DNA from: Bacteroidales bacterium
GTDB taxonomy: Bacteria > Bacteroidota > Bacteroidia > Bacteroidales > UBA932
Reading direction: 5' to 3'
DNA: 64,000 nucleotides
Assembly (NCBI GenBank): GCA_015060325.1
Contig: SUYQ01000010.1
Coordinates: forward strand, 1 to 64,000
Made by a program: the position numbers and the translations under genes. This document shows positions 50,477 to 58,870 of this stretch, one piece after another; the first letter of the stretch is position 1, and each line of letters opens with the position of its first letter. The notes below the pieces were generated by a model that did not search any database, was not told the DNA's origin, and saw only the letters and a program-made list of their open reading frames with translations.

Positions 50477-52828
50477 ATGAAATTATCAGAGTTGAAGACG
50501 GGAGAGCGTGGCGTCATCGTAAAGGTGTATGGTCACGGAAGTTTCCGCAAGAGAATAATAGAGATGGGATTTGTGAAGGGCAATAAGGTGAAGGTCATCC
50601 TTAATGCCCCTCTCAAGGATCCTATTGAGTATGAGATCATAGGCTATAAGATATCCCTTCGTCGTGACGAGGCGGACAAGATAGAGGTCATCAGTGAGAG
50701 CGAAGCTAAGCTCATGCGTCAGAGCGTGCAGTCTCTTCCTGCTCTGGAGTCTGAAGAGGAGTGGATCGAACGCGAGATGACCACCATGGCGGAAGAGCGT
50801 CGAAAGGTGATAAAGGTTGCTCTTGTCGGCAATCCTAACTGCGGAAAGACCTCGCTTTTCAATATGGCATCCGGAAGTCATGAACATGTCGGGAACTACA
50901 GCGGAGTGACCGTGGATGCAAAGGAAGGAACATTCGAGCACGGTGGATACAAGTTTGTCCTGGTCGACCTTCCGGGAACATATTCCCTTTCAGCATACAG
51001 TCCGGAAGAACTCTACGTGCGTCGCAATCTGATCGATGACATGCCGGATGTGGTGGTCAATGTCGTCGATGCTTCCAATATTCAGCGCAATCTCTATCTG
51101 ACCTCTCAGCTGATCGACATGAACCTTCGCGTGGTGATGGCTCTCAATATGTATGACGAGCTTCAGGACCGCGGAGACAAATTGGATATCAAGCAGTTGG
51201 GCTATCTCCTTGGTATGCCGGTAGTGCCGACAGTCAGCCGTAGCGGCAAGGGTATAGATGAGCTGTTCGATACTGTGATCCAGATATACGAAAAGACGGA
51301 TCCGCATCTTGCCCGACATATCCACATCAATCATGGAGCCGAACTCGAGCAGAGCATTGACCGTATCAAACTGCTCCTTCAGAAGAATGAAGGCATCCGG
51401 TATAAGTATTCTACAAGATACCTTGCGATAAAATATCTTGAAAATGACAAGGAAGTGGAGACGGTGGTGGAAGCATTGACCAACAGGGATGAAATCATCG
51501 CTGCCCGATTTGAAGAGAATGCCCGTATCAGGGAAATCCTTGGCTCAGGTCTTGACTCATCGCTGGTGGATGCCAAATATGCTTTTATTCAGGGTGCCCT
51601 TGCCGAGACATATGAGCCTTCCAATGGAAAACGTCGTCGCAGTACCATCACGGACAAGATCGATGCGGTGGTCACAAACAGGTGGCTGGCGTTCCCTATA
51701 TTCTTCTTTCTGCTGTATGTGGTGTTCAGCTGTACATTTGCGCTTGGTGAATATCCTATGCAGTGGATAGAATGGCTGGTGGGCAAGTTCGGAGACTTTG
51801 TAGCGACTACGATGGCTGACGGGTGGCTGAAGGACCTGGTGGTGGACGGGGTGATAGGTGGAGTCGGCAGCGTTCTGGTCTTCCTTCCTAACATCATGCT
51901 GCTCTACATGTTCATATCACTGCTGGAAGACTCCGGATACATGGCCCGGGCTGCATTCATCATGGACAGGGTGATGCATAAGATGGGACTTCATGGAAAG
52001 TCCTTCATCCCGATGGTGATGGGATTCGGCTGCAATGTGCCCGCCATAATGGCTACCAGGACCATCGAGAGCCGCAAGAGCAGACTGATCACGACGCTTA
52101 TAATACCTCTTATGTCCTGCGCGGGACGAATGCCTGTGTATATACTGATAGCAGGAGCTTTCTTCCCTCATCATGCCGGACTTGTGCTGCTTGGGCTCTA
52201 TGCCCTAGGCATAGTCCTGGCGGTGTTTGCTGCAAGGGTGATAAGCCGTTTCATAAAGGATGACGACCTGCCGTTCGTGATGGAACTTCCTCCATACAGG
52301 ATTCCGACGGGTAAATCCATTTTCAGGCATACATGGGAAAAGGGACGTCAGTACCTCCAGAAGATGAGTGGTGTGATACTCGTATGCTCTCTTATAATAT
52401 GGGCTCTGGGCTATTTCCCTCGAGGAGAACAGTATGCTACGGTACAGGAGCAGCAGGAACATTCTTATATCGGTTATGTCGGCAAGACCATCGAGCCTGT
52501 ACTTGAACCTCTTGGTTTTGACTGGAAGATGGGAGTGGGCATTGTTTCGGGCGTAGGAGCAAAGGAGCTGGTGGTCAGTACGTTGGGTGTGATGTATTCT
52601 GACGGTTCAACCCCTCTTCCTGATGCCTTGAAGAAATCAGTGACTCCTGCTGGCGCATTGGCTTACATGGTATTCATCCTGCTGTACTTCCCGTGTGTGG
52701 CGACATTCATAGCCATACGCAACGAAACCGGCAGCTGGAAATGGGCAATCCTGACTGCGGTATATACGATAGTGCTGGCCTGGGTGGCGGCATTCGCTAC
52801 ATTCCATATCGCCAGCCTGCTGTTGTGA
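50477..52828 (+). CDS. feoB: Ferrous iron transporter, FeoA-FeoB fusion
   Basis: 783 aa. Residues 1 to about 75 are a FeoA SH3-like domain (MKLSELKTGERGVIVKV, IIEMGFVKGNKVKVI). Then comes the FeoB G domain with G1 GNPNCGKTS (118-126), VDLPGTYSLSAYSPEE and the NMYDE base-recognition motif. The membrane part with two gate regions follows (GFGCNVPAIMATRTIESRKSRL and SGVGAKELVVSTLGVMY). It imports Fe2+ across the inner membrane. The start at 50477 has AGGAGA upstream and gives the exact FeoA N-terminus; the ATG at 50414 lies in the terminator. The downstream convergent genes concern iron-nitric-oxide repair, a related theme. Confidence 0.95.
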   Translation: MKLSELKTGERGVIVKVYGHGSFRKRIIEMGFVKGNKVKVILNAPLKDPIEYEIIGYKISLRRDEADKIEVISESEAKLMRQSVQSLPALESEEEWIEREMTTMAEERRKVIKVALVGNPNCGKTSLFNMASGSHEHVGNYSGVTVDAKEGTFEHGGYKFVLVDLPGTYSLSAYSPEELYVRRNLIDDMPDVVVNVVDASNIQRNLYLTSQLIDMNLRVVMALNMYDELQDRGDKLDIKQLGYLLGMPVVPTVSRSGKGIDELFDTVIQIYEKTDPHLARHIHINHGAELEQSIDRIKLLLQKNEGIRYKYSTRYLAIKYLENDKEVETVVEALTNRDEIIAARFEENARIREILGSGLDSSLVDAKYAFIQGALAETYEPSNGKRRRSTITDKIDAVVTNRWLAFPIFFFLLYVVFSCTFALGEYPMQWIEWLVGKFGDFVATTMADGWLKDLVVDGVIGGVGSVLVFLPNIMLLYMFISLLEDSGYMARAAFIMDRVMHKMGLHGKSFIPMVMGFGCNVPAIMATRTIESRKSRLITTLIIPLMSCAGRMPVYILIAGAFFPHHAGLVLLGLYALGIVLAVFAARVISRFIKDDDLPFVMELPPYRIPTGKSIFRHTWEKGRQYLQKMSGVILVCSLIIWALGYFPRGEQYATVQEQQEHSYIGYVGKTIEPVLEPLGFDWKMGVGIVSGVGAKELVVSTLGVMYSDGSTPLPDALKKSVTPAGALAYMVFILLYFPCVATFIAIRNETGSWKWAILTAVYTIVLAWVAAFATFHIASLLL

Positions 52829-52832
52829 TTCC

Positions 52833-53432
52833 CTACAATTCGATAGCTGAAGAGTCTATAAGATTGTTGAGCAGAGCATACACGGTAAGTCCGGCCACGG
52901 TCTTGATGCCGGTCTTGCGTGTGATGTTCTTTCTGTGTGTGATGACCGTATGGATCGAGATGTTGTAGAAGTCTGCGATCTCCTTGTTGAGCATTCCCTT
53001 CGCTACACATACGAGAATCTCCTTTTCACGTGCGGACAGGTCATAGTCGTCAGCGGAAGGGGCTACCTCATGTACTGACAGTGATTCCCTGAGTTTCTTT
53101 ACGATGGTTACGGGGTCGTCGTACATGTTGATGATGCCGTCATATTGGCGGGTCTGCTCGTCATCCATAGGAGTTGTCTTGATGGCTATCACAGCTGCAT
53201 CCGAATGCTCTGCCAGACGGCTTCTTCCGCTCATCCTCGAGACATAGTCGAATACGATGGGGTCGATCACGATGACGTCTGCATCCATGTTTCTCAGACG
53301 GGCCTCGTTGGCATGCGACAGGTCTGTCAGGATGCCCTCCACGCGGAATTCCCCAAGTTCGCCGAGGACAGCCTCAAGACCTCTGGCAACTATCTTTGAG
53401 GGGATGATCAGCAATACTTTCTTGTGACTCAT
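52833..53432 (-). CDS. LuxR-type transcriptional regulator with receiver-like domain
   Basis: 199 aa. The C-terminal LuxR/NarL helix-turn-helix is clear (LSAREKEILVCVAKGMLNKEIADFYNISIHTVITHRKNITRKTGI, about 132-180). The N-terminal 120 residues have a receiver-like fold with a candidate Asp in VIVIDPIV, but the paired acidic residues expected near the N-terminus are missing (VLLIIPSKI), so normal phosphorylation is doubtful. It is encoded one base after the hemerythrin-type gene on the same strand and likely regulates it or a linked stress response. Confidence 0.85.
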   Translation of the reverse strand: MSHKKVLLIIPSKIVARGLEAVLGELGEFRVEGILTDLSHANEARLRNMDADVIVIDPIVFDYVSRMSGRSRLAEHSDAAVIAIKTTPMDDEQTRQYDGIINMYDDPVTIVKKLRESLSVHEVAPSADDYDLSAREKEILVCVAKGMLNKEIADFYNISIHTVITHRKNITRKTGIKTVAGLTVYALLNNLIDSSAIEL

Positions 53433-53433
53433 C

Positions 53434-54132
53434 TTACTTTACCTCCATTTTATTGACGATCGGGATCAGTACGGAATCCTCTATGATCGTGTGTCTTGCG
53501 AGGTCTTCCTCAAGTCTGTATATCCTGTAAAGCACGTCATTGCGAAGTACGGTGTCGCAAGTCTCCGGAAGATATTTCATGACGATGTTCTTCAGGTCTC
53601 CCAGTGTCTCGTCTATGTTGCTGTGGTTCTCTTCGAATGTCTCGATAGTGTAACTTTCCTGATGACGGCCTTCCATCAGTGCACTTATATAAGGGAATAC
53701 CACTTCTTCCTCATATGCGAAATGGTTGATAACCTGTGCCTTGTAGTCTGCAAAGAACTTCCTGACGATCTTCTGCTGCATTTCGTCACAAGGCTCTACC
53801 ATTGCATTGAGAGACTTTTCGAGGGCGGCAAATTCCTTGTCCATATAGAACGAGTGCGAATTGTGCAGATACTCGACGATCGTCATCGCATCCGCACCTC
53901 TGAGCAGGTCTGCTGAAGGGACATAGTCGTCGTAAGTATATATGTTGCAGATCATAAGGAATGAGTTCCTGTTGATACCCTGTCTTTCGCATACCTCGTT
54001 TATGGTGTTCTCGCCGAATCCCAGACTTATGCCCATGCGTGATAGTACGTTGATGAGCTTGAAGTTGACGTCTACAAGGTCCGCCAGCTTCATCGAGTCG
54101 GAAAAGACGATTCTCTGGATCTCAGTTGTCAT
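53434..54132 (-). CDS. RIC/YtfE-like di-iron hemerythrin-domain protein
   Basis: 232 aa. The N-terminal region resembles the DUF542 part of YtfE/RIC (KLADLVDVNFKLINVLSRMGI), but the usual Cys pair is replaced by a cysteine-free LGFGENTINEV. The hemerythrin-like helical bundle has the expected His/Glu ligands in EYLHNSHSFY, VINHFAYEEEVVFP, FEENHSNIDE and ARHTIIEDSVLIPIV. YtfE proteins protect or repair iron-sulphur clusters after nitric oxide or oxidative stress. It forms a two-gene unit with the LuxR-type regulator. Confidence 0.85.
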   Translation of the reverse strand: MTTEIQRIVFSDSMKLADLVDVNFKLINVLSRMGISLGFGENTINEVCERQGINRNSFLMICNIYTYDDYVPSADLLRGADAMTIVEYLHNSHSFYMDKEFAALEKSLNAMVEPCDEMQQKIVRKFFADYKAQVINHFAYEEEVVFPYISALMEGRHQESYTIETFEENHSNIDETLGDLKNIVMKYLPETCDTVLRNDVLYRIYRLEEDLARHTIIEDSVLIPIVNKMEVK

Positions 54133-54148
54133 GTCGATTGATTTTTGC

Positions 54149-54156
54149 CAAAGTTA
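54149..54156 (-). promoter_or_regulatory. -7 element directly upstream of the RIC-like gene
   Basis: TAACTTTG on the minus strand, 16 bases before the ATG at 54132, which implies a very short leader. Confidence 0.5.
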
Positions 54157-54267
54157 ATATTTCTGCCTCAAACCGACAAGAGGCGTTCCGTCACGGAAGG
54201 CCTCTTGTAAACTAAACATTAAAGAATTGATATATACTACTAAAATGGCTTGTTTCTTCAATTCCAT
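54154..54267 (-). CDS. Possible 37-residue leader peptide with internal hairpin
   Basis: A short frame behind a very good promoter (54290-54320) begins MELKKQAILVVYIN and ends VGLRQKY, stopping within the next gene's -7 box. It overlaps a perfect hairpin at 54176-54208 (ACAAGAGGC, TTCCG / CGGAA, GCCTCTTGT). The hairpin suggests a regulatory leader RNA as much as a coding sequence. The 290-base gap between the antiporter and the RIC gene otherwise holds nothing I can identify. Confidence 0.3.
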   Translation of the reverse strand: MELKKQAILVVYINSLMFSLQEAFRDGTPLVGLRQKY

Positions 54268-54289
54268 CAGGTCACCCTGATTACGGATA

Positions 54290-54320
54290 CAAAGGTACGG
54301 TCATCCATCTCTCCCCGCAA
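54290..54320 (-). promoter_or_regulatory. Distal promoter upstream of the RIC-LuxR unit
   Basis: On the minus strand, TTG (54320-54318), a 20-base spacer and TACCTTTG (54297-54290): full -33/-7 consensus. Transcription would run through the possible leader into the RIC gene. Confidence 0.6.
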
Positions 54321-54423
54321 TCCCCAAATATTGGTATTTCTCCGTTATCCTATCAGTTCTTGTGAAGAATGCTTGTGAGACCGTATGGCCTCTATCGAGC
54401 GGAGGTTTGTCGGGCCGGGGAGT

Positions 54424-55791
54424 CTATGAGTAGCGGCGTGGGAAACGGAAGATTATGGCCGCTATGGCAAATGCTCCCATGATGAAAGGATAGTAGAGGT
54501 ATCCGATGATGGATGCTGAGGATACGCCTGCGAGTCCGGCTGCCATCAACAGCTGGGCTCCGTATGGGATGAGGCCTTGAATCAGACACGAGAATGTGTC
54601 CAGGATGCTTGCGGTCTTTCTTGGGTCGAGACCGAAACGTGAGGTGATGTCTCTGGCTATCTCGCCTGATGTGATGATGGCGATCGTGTTGTTGGCCGTA
54701 CATAGATTGGACAGGCTGACAAGGCCTGCGATGCTGAATTCCGCTCCCCGTTTTCCTTTTATCCCTCTGGTCAGCCCCCTTGTTATGAAGTCCAGCCCGC
54801 CGTTTGAACGTATCACTTCCAGCATTCCGCCCGCCAGTAGCGTAACTATGATCAGGTCACTCATGCCGCCTACTCCTGCTCCCATTGAACTCATGAGACC
54901 TGTCCATGTGAGTCTGCCCTTGCAGAAGCCTATGATGGCTGTAGTGGCAAGTCCGGTTGTAAGCACAACTGAAACATCCAGTCCGCACAGAGCCAATATG
55001 ATGATATGGACATAAGGGATTATCAGTACAAGATCGACCGGATGCTGCTCTGGTGTGACATCCACAGACGATCCTAGGATAATATATAGTATGCAGACAA
55101 TTACGGCTGCCGGGCCCACTATCCTGAGGTTGGTCTTGAACTTGTCCTTCATGCTGCATCCTTGTGTGCGGGTCGCAGCGATGGTCGTGTCGGATATGAA
55201 TGAGAGGTTGTCTCCGAAGAAAGCTCCGCCTACGATTATGGCTGTCACAAATGCTGTCGTACCCTGATCTGCTCCGCCGGGATTAATCTTCTGTGCTATG
55301 TCTGCCGCTATCGGTACGAGGGCGGCAATCGTGCCGACGCTGGTGCCGATGGACATGGAAATGAAACATGCAGCTATGAACAGTCCGGCGTATATGAGAT
55401 TGCCGGGCAACAGTTGCAGAGCCAGGTTCACGGTGGCATCAATGGCACCTATCTGCTTTGCTGTGGCAGCAAATGCTCCGGCCAGAATGAATATCCATAC
55501 CATCAGCAGTATGTTCTTGTTGGCTGCTCCCTGAGAAAATATGTTTATCCTTTCTTCCAGAGACTTTCCCCGGCTGATGATGATAGCATAAATGGATGCG
55601 ATGATGAATGCAGATGAGACGGGTACCTTGTAGAAGTCATGTGCTATGATTGAAGAAGTTACGTATACTGCAAGGAAGACAAGCAGGGGACTTATGGCCA
55701 GCCATCCGCTGACAGGTCTGTTGCCCCCTTTTATCTTTCCACGCAGGGCCTTCATCTGCTCTGAAATATATCTGTCCGGAATAATGCCCAT
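54424..55791 (-). CDS. NhaC-family Na+/H+ antiporter
   Basis: 455 aa from the ATG at 55791 (MGIIPDRYISEQ); the frame extends to 55827 but that part overlaps the promoter. Around eleven membrane segments, with the family's SIGTSVGTIAALVPIAADIAQ, GGAFFGDNLSFISDTTIAATRTQGC and LSNLCTANNTIAIITSG. It exchanges Na+ for H+ (or related malate/lactate exchange in some members) at the inner membrane. Monocistronic by appearance and divergent from queH. Confidence 0.88.
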   Translation of the reverse strand: MGIIPDRYISEQMKALRGKIKGGNRPVSGWLAISPLLVFLAVYVTSSIIAHDFYKVPVSSAFIIASIYAIIISRGKSLEERINIFSQGAANKNILLMVWIFILAGAFAATAKQIGAIDATVNLALQLLPGNLIYAGLFIAACFISMSIGTSVGTIAALVPIAADIAQKINPGGADQGTTAFVTAIIVGGAFFGDNLSFISDTTIAATRTQGCSMKDKFKTNLRIVGPAAVIVCILYIILGSSVDVTPEQHPVDLVLIIPYVHIIILALCGLDVSVVLTTGLATTAIIGFCKGRLTWTGLMSSMGAGVGGMSDLIIVTLLAGGMLEVIRSNGGLDFITRGLTRGIKGKRGAEFSIAGLVSLSNLCTANNTIAIITSGEIARDITSRFGLDPRKTASILDTFSCLIQGLIPYGAQLLMAAGLAGVSSASIIGYLYYPFIMGAFAIAAIIFRFPRRYS

Positions 55792-55816
55792 CTGAAAAAT
55801 CTTTTGAAAATGGCTG

Positions 55817-55824
55817 CAAAGATA
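55817..55824 (-). promoter_or_regulatory. -7 element of the NhaC-type gene
   Basis: TATCTTTG on the minus strand, 25 bases before the chosen start at 55791. Confidence 0.55.
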
Positions 55825-55837
55825 CATAAATTAGAAT

Positions 55838-55845
55838 TATCTTTG
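55838..55845 (+). promoter_or_regulatory. -7 element of queH
   Basis: TATCTTTG, seven bases before the queH ATG, so the transcript would be nearly leaderless. Confidence 0.5.
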
Positions 55846-55852
55846 TCCGGAT

Positions 55853-56434
55853 ATGTCAAAGAAACAGACGATCATACAGGCACCGATGGGGGAGAAGACG
55901 GTTCTTCTCCACACATGTTGTGCACCATGCTCGAGTGCCATCATCGAAGCACTTATGCAGAACGGGATCACGCCGGTCATATATTACTGCAATCCCAACA
56001 TCTATCCTCAGGAGGAATATGAGATCCGTAAGAACGAGTGTACGCGTTATGCTCGGTCGCTCGGACTGGAGATCGTCGATGCCGATTATGATCATGACAA
56101 CTGGCTGGAGGCTATGAAAGGTCTCGAAAATGAGCCGGAGAGGGGAGGGCGGTGCCTGAAGTGCTTCAAGCTGAGGCTTTTGCGCACGGCTCAGTATGCT
56201 CGTGAAAGAGGTATCAAGGTCATCACGACGACCCTCGCTTCGTCCCGTTGGAAGTCACTGGAACAGATCAATGAGGCAGGACAATGGGCTTGTCAGCAGG
56301 TAGAGGTCATCTGGTGGGACCGGAACTGGAGAAAAGGCGGGCTCCAGGAGCGCCGCCTTCAGATCATCAGGGAGTATGATTTCTACAATCAGCTGTACTG
56401 CGGATGCGAATTCAGCATGCGCAGCGGGCACTAA
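55853..56434 (+). CDS. queH: Epoxyqueuosine reductase QueH
   Basis: 193 aa. Cysteine motifs of the QueH (DUF208) family: LLHTCCAPCSSA near the N-terminus, GGRCLKCFKLRL in the middle and YCGCEFS at the end, providing ligands for the iron-sulphur cluster and mononuclear iron site. YYCNPNIYPQEEY and TTLASSRWKSLEQINEAGQWA are also typical. It carries out the last step of queuosine formation in tRNA, reducing epoxyqueuosine. The start at 55853 leaves almost no leader; an ATG at 55886 is the alternative and would remove only a short N-terminal stretch. Its end overlaps the convergent lipoprotein gene by four bases. Confidence 0.92.
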   Translation: MSKKQTIIQAPMGEKTVLLHTCCAPCSSAIIEALMQNGITPVIYYCNPNIYPQEEYEIRKNECTRYARSLGLEIVDADYDHDNWLEAMKGLENEPERGGRCLKCFKLRLLRTAQYARERGIKVITTTLASSRWKSLEQINEAGQWACQQVEVIWWDRNWRKGGLQERRLQIIREYDFYNQLYCGCEFSMRSGH

Positions 56435-56865
56435 AGTGCCGAGCCTACGGACTTCACTTCTACAACGCAGTTATCCCGCACCTCGGCAGGAATGGCTTCC
56501 TTTCTGAATGCCGACTCCTCCGCTGCATCATTGTATGACGTGAGTGTCAGTACTCCGTCGACAATTTCTACATGATAGGACGATGCCCATGGCTCGCCGT
56601 CGTTGTATTTTCCTGAAAGGATATCGTTCTCGATGTTCCATTCGCCGCGATAGAGACGGTACAGACTTTCTCCGATCTGCTGATAGAGTTCGAATGAAGC
56701 ATCTTCTGACAGGCTAAGGTATATGTCAGCATCTATAGGAAGGGAGGTGCTGTGCCACTCTCCGCATACCCTCTTTTCAAGAGGCAGGTTGGTGTCGTCT
56801 CCTCCTTTTTCATTGCATGATGCCAGGAGAAGGACTGCGCATATTGTGTATAGTATGTTCTTCAT
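56431..56865 (-). CDS. Small lipoprotein with lipocalin-like beta-barrel pattern
   Basis: 144 aa from the ATG at 56865, where MKNILYTICAVLLLASC forms a lipoprotein signal (Cys17, followed by NEKGGDD). The longer upstream frame overlaps the peptidase gene. The mature part, CGEWHSTSLPIDADIYLSLS, FELYQQIGESLYRLYRGEW, LSGKYNDGEPWASSYHVEI, looks like the lipocalin-like domain of small Bacteroidetes lipoproteins. It lies 10 bases after the subtilisin-like gene, at the end of the galactan operon. Role unknown. Confidence 0.75.
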   Translation of the reverse strand: MKNILYTICAVLLLASCNEKGGDDTNLPLEKRVCGEWHSTSLPIDADIYLSLSEDASFELYQQIGESLYRLYRGEWNIENDILSGKYNDGEPWASSYHVEIVDGVLTLTSYNDAAEESAFRKEAIPAEVRDNCVVEVKSVGSAL

Positions 56866-56875
56866 TGTTTTTGAT

Positions 56876-58867
56876 TTATAGCCAGCCACCGTTACGGGTG
56901 GCGAAAGGTCGTGATACGATTGATATTTCCCTGGAGAATTCCATTCCTCCGATGGCGTCGCCGCCGCCAAGATTATCGCCCCCGGCAATGGCTCTGACTG
57001 TGATTTTTCCAGATCCCACCTTGCTGCAGGTCAGTTTCAGCGTGCCGTTTTCAATGGCAGGTGCAGTGTCTAGTCCGAGAGCGTCGGAAGCGGTCTTGCT
57101 CACATCGATGCCAAGATAGGTGAGATCGGCAGCATTGCCTCCCATGTATTCACGAAGATCAACCTCCAGCGTCTCGCCAGCCTTTGCCAATATCGACGGA
57201 GTTCCCTCGATCTGCATGAGGAATTTCCATGCATCGACCGACCCTGTTCCCATATTGCCGTAGTAGTCGTCAAGGTTCAACGTCCAGTCGACATATGATC
57301 TCCCGTCTGCCTTCTTGGTCTGCTTGGTGCCGTTCAGACGAGAATTCATTCCGTTGGTCGAGCTCAGCAGCATGGAGACGAACTCTTCACGGCTGAAGGT
57401 TCTTCCAAGTTCCAGTGCATATGACATACCCAAGGCTGCCACTCCTGAAACATGAGGACATGCCTGGGACGTACCCTGCATATATCCGTACTGCTTGCTC
57501 TCACTATGCGGTACTGTGCCTGTCAGACCGTTAGGCACGGTCGACAGGATCATGCCTTTTACTGATGCCGTGCCGGCATCGGCATAATAGTCTCCTCCCG
57601 GAGCGGATATGTTGGTGCCCGGACCGTAGTTGGTGTAGGATGTCGGGAGGAAATCCGGAGCGAATGCGCTCACTCCGATCACGTCCTTCAGTGCACCCGG
57701 ATAGCCGGCCTTGTCCAGGCCGTTGTTGCCGGTAGAAAATACTATTATATTGCCTTCGACAGCGCTGCAGTTTGCATTTGCAGGGTCCATGAAATACTGG
57801 ATTGCGTCATATTCCACGCCAGCCTGTGCCTTGTATAGGTTGTCGGAGTCGTAGTAGAATGTGTCTCCGGCAGGTGAACCGAATGAGCATGAGGCTATAG
57901 CTGCTCCATTGTCGGCTGCATAGATGAATGACCTGGCTATGGTCTCGACCGTAGGATTGAATGTGCCCTGGAATATCTGGCATGACATCAGTCTCACTCC
58001 GTCGCCGTTGCCTGTACCTCCGGCAATGCCGGATATGCCTTTACCGTTGTTGTTTTCTGCTCCTATGATGCCGGCCACATGAGTTCCGTGTCCGGGAGCG
58101 CCTTCTCCTGCTGTGGCAGCATTGATCTTGCCGTTGTCCTTGATGAAGTTGTAGCCGTAGATGTCATCGACATATCCGTTGCCGTCATCGTCAACGCCGC
58201 TTGTGCCGTCTTTCTCTGCAGCGTTTATCCACATGCTGTTCTTCAGGTCCTCGTGGATGTAGCTGATGCCGCCGTCAATGATCGCTACCGTGACGTCACG
58301 GCTTCCGGCACACAATGTCCATGCATCCTTTACCGCTATGTCAGCTCCGGCTACTGCTGAAGCTGCCACAGTGCCGTCGTTGTTCAGACTCCACTGTTCC
58401 GGGAAGAACGGATCGTTGAAGCTGACAGGGACATTTGCTCCCTTGGTCATGACCTGCTCATACGGATGCATTTCCGACCTGAGCTGCCCTACAGAGGAGT
58501 TATACTGCACTTTCCTTACTTCCTTGGCCTTGGCGAGAATCTCGGCTGCCTGTGCTGCGCTGATATCTTCGTCGAAATTGACCTTGTACCATTTGTCAAG
58601 GTTATGTCTTTTTGCTGCAGCTGACGATGCTTTGCCGAATACTGGCTCGAATTCAAAGCCCTCATAGGCTTCCTTTGCCTGGAGATTCTCAATATCTCCT
58701 TCGATGCAGATAAGTACAGAGGAGGCATCATCCCCGCTTACGGTATTCCCTACAAGCTTGGCTGTCAGATCATTGGCAGTTGCTCCAGGCTCGCTCAAAG
58801 ACTCTTCCTTGACACAGGAAATGCCGATTGCGGCGATGGATAACAGAATTAGAAGTCTGTTTTTCAT
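56876..58867 (-). CDS. Subtilisin-like (S8) serine peptidase lipoprotein
   Basis: 663 aa lipoprotein (GISC, Cys18, then VKEES, a surface-export-like signal). An inhibitor-like prodomain region (about 45-125) precedes the S8 domain: Asp198 in VAIIDGGIS, His260 in GHGTHVAGIIG, oxyanion Asn381 in FSTGNNG and Ser467 in MQGTSQACPHVSG. A C-terminal beta domain (about 555-655) ends in NGGWL. All catalytic residues are intact. Likely a surface-exposed peptidase, possibly trimming protein parts of galactan-bearing glycoproteins. Encoded 3 bases after GH2. Confidence 0.9.
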   Translation of the reverse strand: MKNRLLILLSIAAIGISCVKEESLSEPGATANDLTAKLVGNTVSGDDASSVLICIEGDIENLQAKEAYEGFEFEPVFGKASSAAAKRHNLDKWYKVNFDEDISAAQAAEILAKAKEVRKVQYNSSVGQLRSEMHPYEQVMTKGANVPVSFNDPFFPEQWSLNNDGTVAASAVAGADIAVKDAWTLCAGSRDVTVAIIDGGISYIHEDLKNSMWINAAEKDGTSGVDDDGNGYVDDIYGYNFIKDNGKINAATAGEGAPGHGTHVAGIIGAENNNGKGISGIAGGTGNGDGVRLMSCQIFQGTFNPTVETIARSFIYAADNGAAIASCSFGSPAGDTFYYDSDNLYKAQAGVEYDAIQYFMDPANANCSAVEGNIIVFSTGNNGLDKAGYPGALKDVIGVSAFAPDFLPTSYTNYGPGTNISAPGGDYYADAGTASVKGMILSTVPNGLTGTVPHSESKQYGYMQGTSQACPHVSGVAALGMSYALELGRTFSREEFVSMLLSSTNGMNSRLNGTKQTKKADGRSYVDWTLNLDDYYGNMGTGSVDAWKFLMQIEGTPSILAKAGETLEVDLREYMGGNAADLTYLGIDVSKTASDALGLDTAPAIENGTLKLTCSKVGSGKITVRAIAGGDNLGGGDAIGGMEFSREISIVSRPFATRNGGWL

Positions 58868-58870
58868 ATG

